From the NCBI RefSeq assembly GCF_012844225.1, contig NZ_JABAGQ010000003.1:124001-188000 (forward strand): DNA of 64,000 nucleotides, in the 5' to 3' direction. How positions within the stretch are numbered: the stretch's first letter is position 1; each line of letters begins with the position of its first letter. Shown piece after piece: positions 21,888 through 29,514 of the stretch. The notes beneath the pieces were generated by a model. The model was not told where the DNA came from. It searched no databases and saw only the letters and a list, made by a program, of their open reading frames with translations. A program made the translations under genes and the position numbers. This DNA is from Rhodococcus sp. 105337 (lineage in GTDB: Bacteria; Actinomycetota; Actinomycetes; Mycobacteriales; Mycobacteriaceae).

Positions 21888-22610
21888 GTGGCGCCACGTC
21901 GCAGATCGGTGCTTGTCGACCGGCTCCGAGTGGACGTACCCGGACGGCCCCAGGACGCGATCCTCGAGGAGTTGCGGCGCGTGTTTCTCTCGGGCGCAGC
22001 ACCACCGGGCACACCTATACCGGTGGGTGAGGTCGCGGAGATGTTCGGAGTCAGCCGCATCCCCGTCCGCGAGGCACTCAAGACCCTCATCGGTGAAGGA
22101 CTCGTCACCCATCGCCAGAATCACGGGTACACCGTCGCCCAGTTGACGGCCGAGGAACTGCGCGAGTTGTATCTCGTCCGGGAAACACTCGAATCGGCCT
22201 CGCTCGCGGCGGCTGTGCACAACGCCACCCCGGAGGACTACCGGCTCGCCGAGCAATCACACAAAATACTCGAACGCGCAGTGCACGAGCACGACTCGCA
22301 CACCTATCACCGCGAGAGCCGCGTGTTCCACATGACGCTCGCTCGCCCGTCCCGGATGCACCGGCTTCTGCACATGCTCGAATATGCCTGGAACATCACC
22401 GAACCGGTCCAGCCGATGGTGCACGTGAGCGACGCGGAACGTGCCGACCTGCACCACGAACACCAGGCCATGCTCGACGCGTTCCTCGCGCGTGACACCG
22501 AGCAACTGCTCGCGGCCTACGAGCATCACAACCGGCGCCTCGACGCAGCCATCGCGACGCTTGCGGCAGGTGCCGGGCTGCTGCCCGCGGAAGATATACA
22601 GTTCGGGTAA
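21888..22610 (+). CDS. GntR-family transcriptional regulator (FadR subfamily)
   Basis: A 240-residue regulator. The N-terminal winged helix (GEVAEMFGVSRIPVREALKTL) is followed by a FCD helical effector domain with metal-site type residues (ELYLVRETLESASLAAAV; AFLARDTEQLLAAYEHHN). The GTG at 21888 is chosen because AGGAAGGAG lies 8 nt upstream; the longer frame is unlike the family. It sits 65 nt before an NCS1 transporter gene and very likely controls it together with the hydantoin-racemase-like gene. Effectors in such contexts are often hydantoins, allantoin or pyrimidine breakdown products. Confidence 0.87.
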   Translation: MAPRRRSVLVDRLRVDVPGRPQDAILEELRRVFLSGAAPPGTPIPVGEVAEMFGVSRIPVREALKTLIGEGLVTHRQNHGYTVAQLTAEELRELYLVRETLESASLAAAVHNATPEDYRLAEQSHKILERAVHEHDSHTYHRESRVFHMTLARPSRMHRLLHMLEYAWNITEPVQPMVHVSDAERADLHHEHQAMLDAFLARDTEQLLAAYEHHNRRLDAAIATLAAGAGLLPAEDIQFG

Positions 22611-22675
22611 TCCTGCGGCAACCTCGCGCAATTAGCGTTCGGCGCATCGAGTTTCCCCACCGCCCAGGAGCACCC

Positions 22676-24190
22676 ATGACCGAAGTGCTGATACCACGCG
22701 ACGACGCCCCCGTTCCGGGTCCGTCCGCCGCCGATTACGATCCGCGGCTCACCAACGACGACCTGGCACCGCTGAAGAACCAGCGCTGGGGCTCGTACAA
22801 CATCTTCGCGTTCTGGATGTCCGACGTACACAGCGTCGGCGGCTACGTCACGGCCGGGAGCTTGTTCGCATTGGGCCTGGCGAGCTGGCAGGTCCTCGTC
22901 GCCCTCCTGGCGGGCATCACCATCGTCTACTTCTTCTGCAACCTCGTGGCCAAACCGAGCCAGGCCACCGGTGTTCCCTATCCGGTGATCTGCCGCAGTG
23001 TCTTCGGCGTGCTGGGTGCGAACATCCCCGCCATCATCCGCGGACTGATCGCGGTGGCGTGGTACGGGATTCAGACTTTTCTCGCCTCGGCCGCACTCGA
23101 CGTGGTGCTCATCAAGCTGTTTCCCTCGCTCGCCCCGTACGCCGTGGTCGCCGACTACGGGTTCGCCGGGCTGTCCGCTCTCGGCTGGGTCAGCTTCCTC
23201 ACCCTGTGGGTGCTGCAGGCATGCGTGTTCTGGCGCGGCATGGAGTCCATCCGGCGCTTCATCGACTTCTGTGGGCCCGCCGTGTACGTCGTGATGTTCC
23301 TGCTGTGCGGATACCTGATCTCGAAGGCCGGCTGGAGTGCGATCGACCTGACGCTGGGCGATGTCACGCACACCGGCTGGTCGTCGGTGCCGGTCATGCT
23401 CGGCGCAATCGCCCTGGTGGTCTCGTACTTCTCCGGCCCCATGCTGAACTTCGGAGACTTCTCCCGGTACGGCAAGTCGTTCGGCGCCGTCAAGAAGGGC
23501 AACTTCCTCGGCCTCCCCCTCAACTTCCTGGTCTTCTCGCTGCTCGTGGTGATCACCGCGTCGCTGACGCTCCCGGTCTACGGCGAACTGATCACCGACC
23601 CGGTCGAAACCGTCGCCCGTATCGACTCCACCTTCGCTATCGTCCTCGGAGCACTCACCTTCGCGATCGCCACGATCGGCATCAACATCGTCGCGAACTT
23701 CATCTCGCCGGCGTTCGACTTCTCGAATGTCAGCCCGCAGAAGATCAGCTGGCGGGCGGGCGGCATGATCGCCGCGGTCGGTTCGATCCTCATCACCCCG
23801 TGGAATCTGTACAACAACCCGGAGGTCATCCACTACACCCTGGAAACCCTCGGTGCGTTCATCGGCCCGTTGTTCGGCATTCTCATCGCCGACTACTACC
23901 TGGTCCGCAAGCAGAAGGTGATCGTCGACGATCTGTTCACGATGTCCGAGAAGGGGGCCTACTGGTACAGCAAGGGCTACAACCCCGCTGCAGTCGTTGC
24001 CACCGTCGTCGGTGCGGCTGTCGCGATGACCCCGGTGCTGTTCAACAACGCCCCCGGCATGAGCGCCGCTGCGCAGTACAGCTGGTTCATCGGGTGCGGG
24101 CTCGGCTTCGTCGTCTACCACCTGCTCGCGACCCGCACCCGGTGGGCAGTCCGCATCCCCGAGACCGCCCCCGCGCAGGAAGCCGTCTGA
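22676..24190 (+). CDS. NCS1-family nucleobase/allantoin/hydantoin transporter
   Basis: A 504-residue inner-membrane transporter with about 12 transmembrane helices. The opening KNQRWGSYNIFAFWMSDVHS is the conserved N-terminal motif of the NCS1 family (allantoin PucI, cytosine and Mhp1-like proteins). GPMLNFGDFSRYGKSF and IADYYLVRKQK are also family landmarks. It imports a nitrogen heterocycle with a cation. A racemase of the hydantoin type begins 4 nt downstream and a GntR gene lies upstream, so a hydantoin or allantoin-like substrate is most likely. Confidence 0.88.
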   Translation: MTEVLIPRDDAPVPGPSAADYDPRLTNDDLAPLKNQRWGSYNIFAFWMSDVHSVGGYVTAGSLFALGLASWQVLVALLAGITIVYFFCNLVAKPSQATGVPYPVICRSVFGVLGANIPAIIRGLIAVAWYGIQTFLASAALDVVLIKLFPSLAPYAVVADYGFAGLSALGWVSFLTLWVLQACVFWRGMESIRRFIDFCGPAVYVVMFLLCGYLISKAGWSAIDLTLGDVTHTGWSSVPVMLGAIALVVSYFSGPMLNFGDFSRYGKSFGAVKKGNFLGLPLNFLVFSLLVVITASLTLPVYGELITDPVETVARIDSTFAIVLGALTFAIATIGINIVANFISPAFDFSNVSPQKISWRAGGMIAAVGSILITPWNLYNNPEVIHYTLETLGAFIGPLFGILIADYYLVRKQKVIVDDLFTMSEKGAYWYSKGYNPAAVVATVVGAAVAMTPVLFNNAPGMSAAAQYSWFIGCGLGFVVYHLLATRTRWAVRIPETAPAQEAV

Positions 24191-24194
24191 TCGC

Positions 24195-24932
24195 ATGTTC
24201 CTCAAGGTCGTCAACCCGAACACCACGTGGGCGATGACCGCCAAGATCGAGGCGTGTGCCCGGGCCGTCGCAGGCCCGGGCACACGCCTCGAGGCGGTCA
24301 GCCCGGAGATGGGACCGCCGTCGATCGAAAGCCACTACGACGAAGCACTAGCCGTCCCTGGTCTGCTGGCGGAGATCGAGAAGGGAGAGCGCGACGGTGT
24401 CGACGGTTACGTGATCGCCTGCTTCGGCGACCCCGGTCTCGATGCGGCGCGGGAGATCGCGGCCGGACCGGTCGTGGGGATCGCCGAGGCCGCCATGCAC
24501 ACCGCGACCCTTCTGGGCCGGAGCTTCTCGGTCGTCACGACACTGGGCCGCACGACCGGGCGGGCCCGGGACCTCGCCGACCGGTACGGGATGCGCGACT
24601 CGTGCCGGGGTGTACACGCGTGTGAAGTCCCCGTGCTGGCGCTCGACACCGACCCGGACGCTCGCAAGATCGTCACGGAAGCCTGTCTCGACGCGTTGTG
24701 CGCAGACGGATCCGACGTCGTGGTACTCGGCTGCGCGGGGATGGCCGACCTGTGCGCCCAAATCTCTGCCGACCTCGGCGTCCCCGTCGTCGACGGTGTC
24801 ACCGCGGCAACGCTGACGGTGCAGTCGCTGGTCACCATGGGACTCGTCACCGGAGGGAAGCGCGGCGAGTTCGCGCCTCCGCCTCCGAAACGTTATTCCG
24901 GAATGCTGCAGAGCTTCACAACATTCCGGTGA
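24195..24932 (+). CDS. hydantoin racemase-like Asp/Glu racemase superfamily protein
   Basis: A 245-residue cofactor-independent racemase. It has the two catalytic cysteines in IACFGDPG (C76) and VVLGCAGMAD (C180), matching the Cys76/Cys181 pair of known hydantoin racemases. NPNT near the start is also a family mark. It would interconvert D- and L-5-substituted hydantoins. It follows the transporter by 4 nt in one operon. The hydantoinase and carbamoylase that usually complete the pathway are absent here. The 3' end overlaps the converging iclR gene by 17 nt. Confidence 0.85.
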   Translation: MFLKVVNPNTTWAMTAKIEACARAVAGPGTRLEAVSPEMGPPSIESHYDEALAVPGLLAEIEKGERDGVDGYVIACFGDPGLDAAREIAAGPVVGIAEAAMHTATLLGRSFSVVTTLGRTTGRARDLADRYGMRDSCRGVHACEVPVLALDTDPDARKIVTEACLDALCADGSDVVVLGCAGMADLCAQISADLGVPVVDGVTAATLTVQSLVTMGLVTGGKRGEFAPPPPKRYSGMLQSFTTFR

Positions 24933-25668
24933 GGCACCGCGACCCGTCGTGAAGGAATGTCAGCTGGTCGTACTCCGCCGGGGACACGCGCAGCGGTGAC
25001 CCCTGCAAGCAGAGCCCCCCGACCACCTCGGCATCGTGGTTGCGGATCGGCACGGCCAGCGCCGATCGTCCCACGCGGCATTCCTGATTCTCGAACGCGT
25101 GACCGACGAGCCGGGTCCTGGACAGCTCCGATTCGAGAACGTCCGGGTCGCAGACGGTGTATTCGGTCAGTCTGCGGAGTTCGAGACCCACGCTCATCCC
25201 GGGATTGTGGGCGAGCATCACCTTTCCGAGCGCGTTCGAGTGAAGGTTCTTGGCCAGCAGCGCGATACCGACGATCTCGTGGTCGGGGTCCTGATCGACG
25301 AACCGCAGCCTGCCACCGGCGAACGAGGCCACATGCAACCCGAAACGGGTGTGCGAGCGCAACTCCTCGACCGTCTCGTGCAGTGTGGGTGAGGTGTCCG
25401 CCTCCACTGCGGCCCGGGACAGTTCGGCGGTGCGCCGCCCGAGGGCGAAGCCGGACAGGTCGGGTACGCGTACCAGGAAACCCTCGGCAACAAGCAGATT
25501 GAGCATCCGGTAGGCGGTCGTGGGCGCAACATCGGCAAAGTGGGCGATTTCTTTCGCTGTGGCACCCGGTCCGAGATGCGCCACGGCTTCGAGCATTCCC
25601 AGTGCTTTCTGCACAGCCTTGGGCTGCTGCCCACCGAACCCCACTGCGGCGTCGGACTGGGTGGTCAT
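24916..25668 (-). CDS. IclR-family transcriptional regulator
   Basis: A 250-residue regulator. It has an N-terminal helix-turn-helix (ATAKEIAHFADVAPTTAYRML, about 36-56) and an IclR effector domain ending with SALAVPIRNHDAEVVGGLCL. The ATG overlaps the stop of the upstream APC permease gene by 4 nt, so the two are one operon. Repeated TTTCCACTTGG elements upstream of that operon and of the divergent amine dehydrogenase operon are its most likely targets, because known IclR sites are TGGAAA/TTTCCA palindromes. I infer control of amine uptake and oxidation. Confidence 0.87.
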   Translation of the reverse strand: MTTQSDAAVGFGGQQPKAVQKALGMLEAVAHLGPGATAKEIAHFADVAPTTAYRMLNLLVAEGFLVRVPDLSGFALGRRTAELSRAAVEADTSPTLHETVEELRSHTRFGLHVASFAGGRLRFVDQDPDHEIVGIALLAKNLHSNALGKVMLAHNPGMSVGLELRRLTEYTVCDPDVLESELSRTRLVGHAFENQECRVGRSALAVPIRNHDAEVVGGLCLQGSPLRVSPAEYDQLTFLHDGSRCLTGML

Positions 25669-27212
25669 CGCCGGTCTCCCGGCAGCGAATGAGCCGAAAC
25701 GAGTTGCGGTCGTCCGTCGTCGTCGAGTACCAATTCGCCTGCGCCGGGCAGCAGGTCGGTGGTTTCCGGGCTGTCGAAGGCGCCCATCGTCGCCAGCGAC
25801 TCCGGCCGGAGCCGCTTCAGCACGGCCGCCCACACCACGCCGGCCAGTCCGACGACGAGCACGGCGGTCGGTATCCCCCACTGCCCGTCGCTGATCCCGG
25901 AGAGCGTGAGATATCCGAGCAGTCCGGCGCCCACGCAGGCGATACCCACTGCGACCACGGTGGTCGTGCGGGCATCCTCGCCGATACGTCGCAGGAACCT
26001 CAGACACGAGACGGCGAGCAACGTGTAGGCACCGACCACGGCGACCTCGACGAAACCGTCGAACACGATCGAGTCGCCGAGGAAGATCACCAGGTACATC
26101 CACGCGCCGATCACCACCGCGGCGGTGAACACGATCACTGCGACATACGGTGTGCGGAACCGTCGATGGACACGGGACAGGCGTCGAGGAACGGTGCCCT
26201 CGATGCCCATCGCCAGCAACAGCCGCGAACCCGCCTGCGCACATCCCAGGGCGGATGCGAACCAGGAGAAAGTCACTCCGACCTTGACCGCCACCACCAT
26301 CGCGGTGCTCGCTCCCGAGGCAGTGCCCTCGAAATACGCGGCCACGACCACGTCCGCGTGCCCGGTCAGTGCGGCCCATCCGGCGAAGACGAACACCGTT
26401 CCGCACAGGATCGGGGTGACCAGCACTGCCCGGGTCACTGTGATCAGGGGTCGCCTGGCCTCGGCCCCGAAGAACGCCGCGCTCTCGAATCCCGCCATCC
26501 CGAACACCACCATCAGCGCCAGGAACGGCAACGTTGCGGAGGTGCCGGGTGCGACCGAGGAGGTCGGAGTCCCGGAGTCGGTGACCATCAGTGCGCAGAT
26601 GACCACCAGCGAACACAGTTCCACGACGAGGATCGCCCGCGTCGCGAGACGGACACCGCGCACCGCAATGGTCGCGACGACACCTGCGACGAGCACCGCG
26701 CACACCAGCAGCGGTACAGTCCCGGACACGGCACTACCGAGAGCGGTGGCGATTCCCAGCAGGCTCACCGCGGAATTGGCCAGAACCGAAATCGCGATGC
26801 CGAGATAACCGAGCAGCAGGGCCGCGCCCATGGTGAGGGTGGCACGCCGGGGAAGTCCCTGGAACGCAAAGCTGTACAACGACCCCGCGGCAGCGAGCCG
26901 GCGGGTGAACTGGGAGATGCAGAACGCGACCGCGACGACCACCGCGGTGGTGCCGAGGATCGCCGCCAGCCCTGCGACTCCAGGATCGGCGGAAATGATC
27001 CACGAGGCGATGAAGATCATTCCGGTCGCGGGGGCCACCGTCGACAGGGACTGACCGATCAGGTCGATCTGCGAGAGTTGACGTCGGTTCAGCGCCCGCA
27101 GGGGAGAAAACACCGGTGTGACGGCCGGTGCCGTATTCCGGGATCGCGCGATCGCCGCTCCCAGCGCACCACCGATCCGTGACCCACCACCGCCACGCCT
27201 GCCGCTCGCCAC
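25665..27212 (-). CDS. APC-superfamily amino acid/amine permease
   Basis: A permease of about 515 residues with 12 or more predicted membrane helices. Landmarks are LSQIDLIGQSLSTVAPATGM near the start, FVVFGMAGFESAAFFGAEAR-type helix 6 (here MVVFGMAGFESAAFF), and a SWFASALGCAQAGSRLLLAM segment as in amino acid permeases. GGAG lies 5 nt before the GTG at 27212; another GTG is at 27218. It is the first gene of the unit with iclR and faces the methylamine-dehydrogenase-like operon, so an amine or amino acid substrate related to that operon is likely. Confidence 0.85.
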   Translation of the reverse strand: MASGRRGGGGSRIGGALGAAIARSRNTAPAVTPVFSPLRALNRRQLSQIDLIGQSLSTVAPATGMIFIASWIISADPGVAGLAAILGTTAVVVAVAFCISQFTRRLAAAGSLYSFAFQGLPRRATLTMGAALLLGYLGIAISVLANSAVSLLGIATALGSAVSGTVPLLVCAVLVAGVVATIAVRGVRLATRAILVVELCSLVVICALMVTDSGTPTSSVAPGTSATLPFLALMVVFGMAGFESAAFFGAEARRPLITVTRAVLVTPILCGTVFVFAGWAALTGHADVVVAAYFEGTASGASTAMVVAVKVGVTFSWFASALGCAQAGSRLLLAMGIEGTVPRRLSRVHRRFRTPYVAVIVFTAAVVIGAWMYLVIFLGDSIVFDGFVEVAVVGAYTLLAVSCLRFLRRIGEDARTTTVVAVGIACVGAGLLGYLTLSGISDGQWGIPTAVLVVGLAGVVWAAVLKRLRPESLATMGAFDSPETTDLLPGAGELVLDDDGRPQLVSAHSLPGDRR

Positions 27213-27281
27213 GGGCACTCCGATCGTCCGTCGGCCCGTCTTCGGACCCGGGCCACCAGCGGAAACAGTAGAACTCCCGTG

Positions 27282-27292
27282 TTTCCACTTGG
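27282..27292 (+). promoter_or_regulatory. putative IclR-type operator, copy 1
   Basis: TTTCCACTTGG. It is the exact inverse of copy 2, 62 nt away, and lies about 70 nt upstream of the permease start codon. Confidence 0.55.
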
Positions 27293-27354
27293 TTTCTTCG
27301 CCTCATTTGTCTCATTCTTTTCAGAAGTGTGGCGCACGTGACGGTCGTGTGAAT

Positions 27355-27365
27355 CCAAGTGGAAA
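27355..27365 (-). promoter_or_regulatory. putative IclR-type operator, copy 2
   Basis: CCAAGTGGAAA on the plus strand, a perfect inverted copy of 27282-27292. The pair forms an 11-bp dyad with a 62-nt centre, suited to binding by a tetrameric regulator with looping. Confidence 0.55.
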
Positions 27366-27480
27366 TCGGGGAAGCCCCCGCCACCTGCCACAACGCCGCC
27401 TTCCCGCTCTCCGCCGCGATCCGCGTCACACCCCGCCCCGGGTGACCAGCACAAACAGGTCCGGAACGTTGCAGGACACT

Positions 27481-27491
27481 TTTCCACTCGG
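27481..27491 (+). promoter_or_regulatory. putative IclR-type operator, copy 3
   Basis: TTTCCACTCGG, one mismatch from copy 1, placed 84 nt before the first mau-like gene. It would allow the same regulator to act on the operon promoter. Confidence 0.5.
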
Positions 27492-27575
27492 CGACCGCAC
27501 AGTGTTTTCCTGCGCGACGCAAAAGTGCCGCATCTGCTCATCAGGATTGGCCCGACGACAGAGAGGGCGTGATCC

Positions 27576-28154
27576 ATGTTGTGGGCGATGGTCGCATCGA
27601 TACTCGGGGGGACGCTCCTGCTCGCGGGCATTCCGAAGCTCCGCGACCGGGACGGGCTTCTGACCGTGGTGAAGGGGTACCGGCTGCTGCCGCACCGAAT
27701 GGAACGTGTGGTGGCGGGTTCGCTGCCGCTCGTCGAGGTTCTGGTGGGAACCGCATTGATCCTCGGGATCGCCGGTGTGTGGGCGGCGTCGGGCGCCGCA
27801 CTGCTGTTCGCCGCCTTCGCGTTCGGGCTGACAGCGAACCTGGCGCGGGGGCGGCGTGATCTCGACTGCGGTTGCTTCGCGTTCTCTGCCCACGAAGTGC
27901 CGAGGATCGGGTGGTTCCGCGCGGCATCGTTCGCCGTCGCCGCACTCGTCCTCGCGGCGACCGGTTCCGCGGAGATCGCTCCGCTCGAGCGACTCATCGG
28001 AGCGGCGAGCGGCCTGCTGGTCGTACTGGCTGTGGTCGCGGTCGTGCAGATCAAAGCCGTCGTGCACGTCGGCCGGCGTCCGGTCGACGACTACCTGACC
28101 TCCGCGTCGATCAAACTCCGCGCTGTGAGCGCCGAGTCGCGGTACGGCTCCTAA
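27576..28154 (+). CDS. mauE: MauE-like methylamine utilisation membrane protein
   Basis: A 192-residue integral membrane protein with four to five helices and the motif DCGCF (C98, C100) between helices. MauE proteins belong to the DoxX/VKOR-like membrane group and, with MauD, are needed to form the many disulfides of the methylamine dehydrogenase small subunit. GAGAGGG precedes the ATG. It is the first gene of an eight-gene operon and its order E-D-A agrees with known mau clusters. Its likely role is electron transfer for disulfide formation or reshuffling on the outer face of the membrane. Confidence 0.85.
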   Translation: MLWAMVASILGGTLLLAGIPKLRDRDGLLTVVKGYRLLPHRMERVVAGSLPLVEVLVGTALILGIAGVWAASGAALLFAAFAFGLTANLARGRRDLDCGCFAFSAHEVPRIGWFRAASFAVAALVLAATGSAEIAPLERLIGAASGLLVVLAVVAVVQIKAVVHVGRRPVDDYLTSASIKLRAVSAESRYGS

Positions 28155-28195
28155 CCCTCTCTTCAGCCCCACCTTGCACAGATAGGACTACTTCG

Positions 28196-28795
28196 ATGAC
28201 AACATTTCTGCTGGTGGCGGTCGTGGTGCTGACCGTCGCGGTCGCACTGCTGTTCCTCATGACCCTCGCGCTCGCACGGGAGATCGGCCGCGTCCAGGTC
28301 CGGCTCGGTCCCCTCGGAGCGAGGATGATGGATACCGGCCCGAAGGTCGAGCAGGCCGGCCCGTCGTTCGCCGGGCTCGTCGATCACGTCGGCCGCTCCG
28401 TGCGGGTGGGCGGGCACCGCGACAAGGCGCAGCTGCTCATGTTCACCGCTCCCAGCTGCAGCACCTGCAAGAGCCTGCTTCCGGGTCTGCGTGCGATGGC
28501 CCGCGCGGAAACGGATCTCGACGTCGTCATCGTCTCGGACGGCACGCCCGAGGAACACCGGGAGTTCTTGGCCGGCAGCAATATCGGCGACGAACTGAGC
28601 TACATCGACGCCCGCGACGTGGGCATCGCCTACCAGGTGGGCACCACACCGTACGGGGTGATCCTCGACGAGCACGGCAAGATCCGCGGTAAAGGCCTGT
28701 GCAACCACATGGCCCAGGTCGAGAGTCTGCTCAACGCTCTCGAGTCCGGCACTCCGTCCCTCCAGCACCTGCATGCGCAGGCGAAGTCTGCCTGA
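28196..28795 (+). CDS. mauD: MauD-like thioredoxin-fold disulfide protein
   Basis: A 199-residue protein. An N-terminal membrane helix (3-26) is followed by a thioredoxin-like domain with the redox motif C88-S-T-C91 in FTAPSCSTCKSLLP and the cis-proline loop VGTTPYGVI. MauD is a membrane-tethered disulfide oxidoreductase that acts on MauA. It follows mauE by 41 nt and precedes the small-subunit gene by 29 nt. Family role is established in methylotrophs; use here is inferred from position and motifs. Confidence 0.87.
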   Translation: MTTFLLVAVVVLTVAVALLFLMTLALAREIGRVQVRLGPLGARMMDTGPKVEQAGPSFAGLVDHVGRSVRVGGHRDKAQLLMFTAPSCSTCKSLLPGLRAMARAETDLDVVIVSDGTPEEHREFLAGSNIGDELSYIDARDVGIAYQVGTTPYGVILDEHGKIRGKGLCNHMAQVESLLNALESGTPSLQHLHAQAKSA

Positions 28796-28824
28796 CCCGT
28801 CCCGAGAGAGAAGGAGCCTATGCC

Positions 28825-29514
28825 ATGGAAGAACACAACATGACCGAGAACCGATATCCGGTCGATGAGGACACCGTCCGCGAACAAGCGGACTGGATGG
28901 CGGGCAAAGGTGGATCCTTCGTCAGCCGCACAGGACGCAAGCTGTCCGAAAGCACCTCGCGCCGTTCGATGCTCAGCAAGATCGGTCGCTGGACAATGGG
29001 TGTCTCGGGTGTCGCGCTGATCAGCTCGCTGCCGGTCACCCGTAGCGCGATGGCACAGGAACTGCCGCCGGAGCCCGCGCCCCCCGAGGTCCCGGATCCG
29101 CAGTTCATCACGTTCGACGGCAAAGATCCGGCGGAGTGCGAGTACTGGCGCTGGTGCAACATGGACGGCACCTCGTGCGCGGCGTGCAACGGCGGCGGTG
29201 TGACCACCTGCGCTCCCGGCAGCCGCCCGGGCGCCGAGTTCTGGGTGGGCTGCTGCACCAACCCGGACACCGGAAAGACCTACCTGATCGCCTATTACGA
29301 CTGCTGTGGCGCACCGTCGTGCTCCAACGCCTTCTGCGGCGAACCCGACATGCAGGCCATCATGTACAACCCCGTCTCCGGCAGCTACGACCAGGAGATC
29401 ATCTGGTGCGTCTCGGACGAGTCCCAGGCGTACACCTGCACGATGGCGCCCATCATCGGCGAGGACTGCCAGACCCGCCCCGCAGCTCGTCCGAAGGTCG
29501 GTGCCGGAGCATGA
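28825..29514 (+). CDS. mauA: methylamine dehydrogenase-type small subunit (TTQ protein)
   Basis: A 229-residue precursor of the quinone-bearing subunit. The long leader has SRRSML, a twin-arginine-like motif, and cleavage is likely near AMAQ (about 78). The mature part has 14 cysteines in the MauA pattern. W140 (in EFWVGCC) and W194 (in IIWCVSDE) match the two tryptophans that form tryptophan tryptophylquinone (Trp57 and Trp108 of Paracoccus), and D114 and D159 match the catalytic aspartates 32 and 76 with conserved spacing. AAGGAG lies 8 nt before the ATG. It should oxidise a primary amine to aldehyde and ammonia outside the membrane. Confidence 0.9.
   Translation: MEEHNMTENRYPVDEDTVREQADWMAGKGGSFVSRTGRKLSESTSRRSMLSKIGRWTMGVSGVALISSLPVTRSAMAQELPPEPAPPEVPDPQFITFDGKDPAECEYWRWCNMDGTSCAACNGGGVTTCAPGSRPGAEFWVGCCTNPDTGKTYLIAYYDCCGAPSCSNAFCGEPDMQAIMYNPVSGSYDQEIIWCVSDESQAYTCTMAPIIGEDCQTRPAARPKVGAGA

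Larger units (their letters stand above)
27213..27575. other. divergent regulatory region between permease and amine dehydrogenase operons
   Basis: This 363-bp stretch has no gene. It holds three copies of an 11-bp element (listed separately), a GGAAAC...GTTTCC dyad at 27261-27286 and the promoters for both directions. GAGAGGG at 27561-27567 is the probable ribosome binding site of the first mau-like gene. No clear -35/-10 pair could be assigned. Confidence 0.7.
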
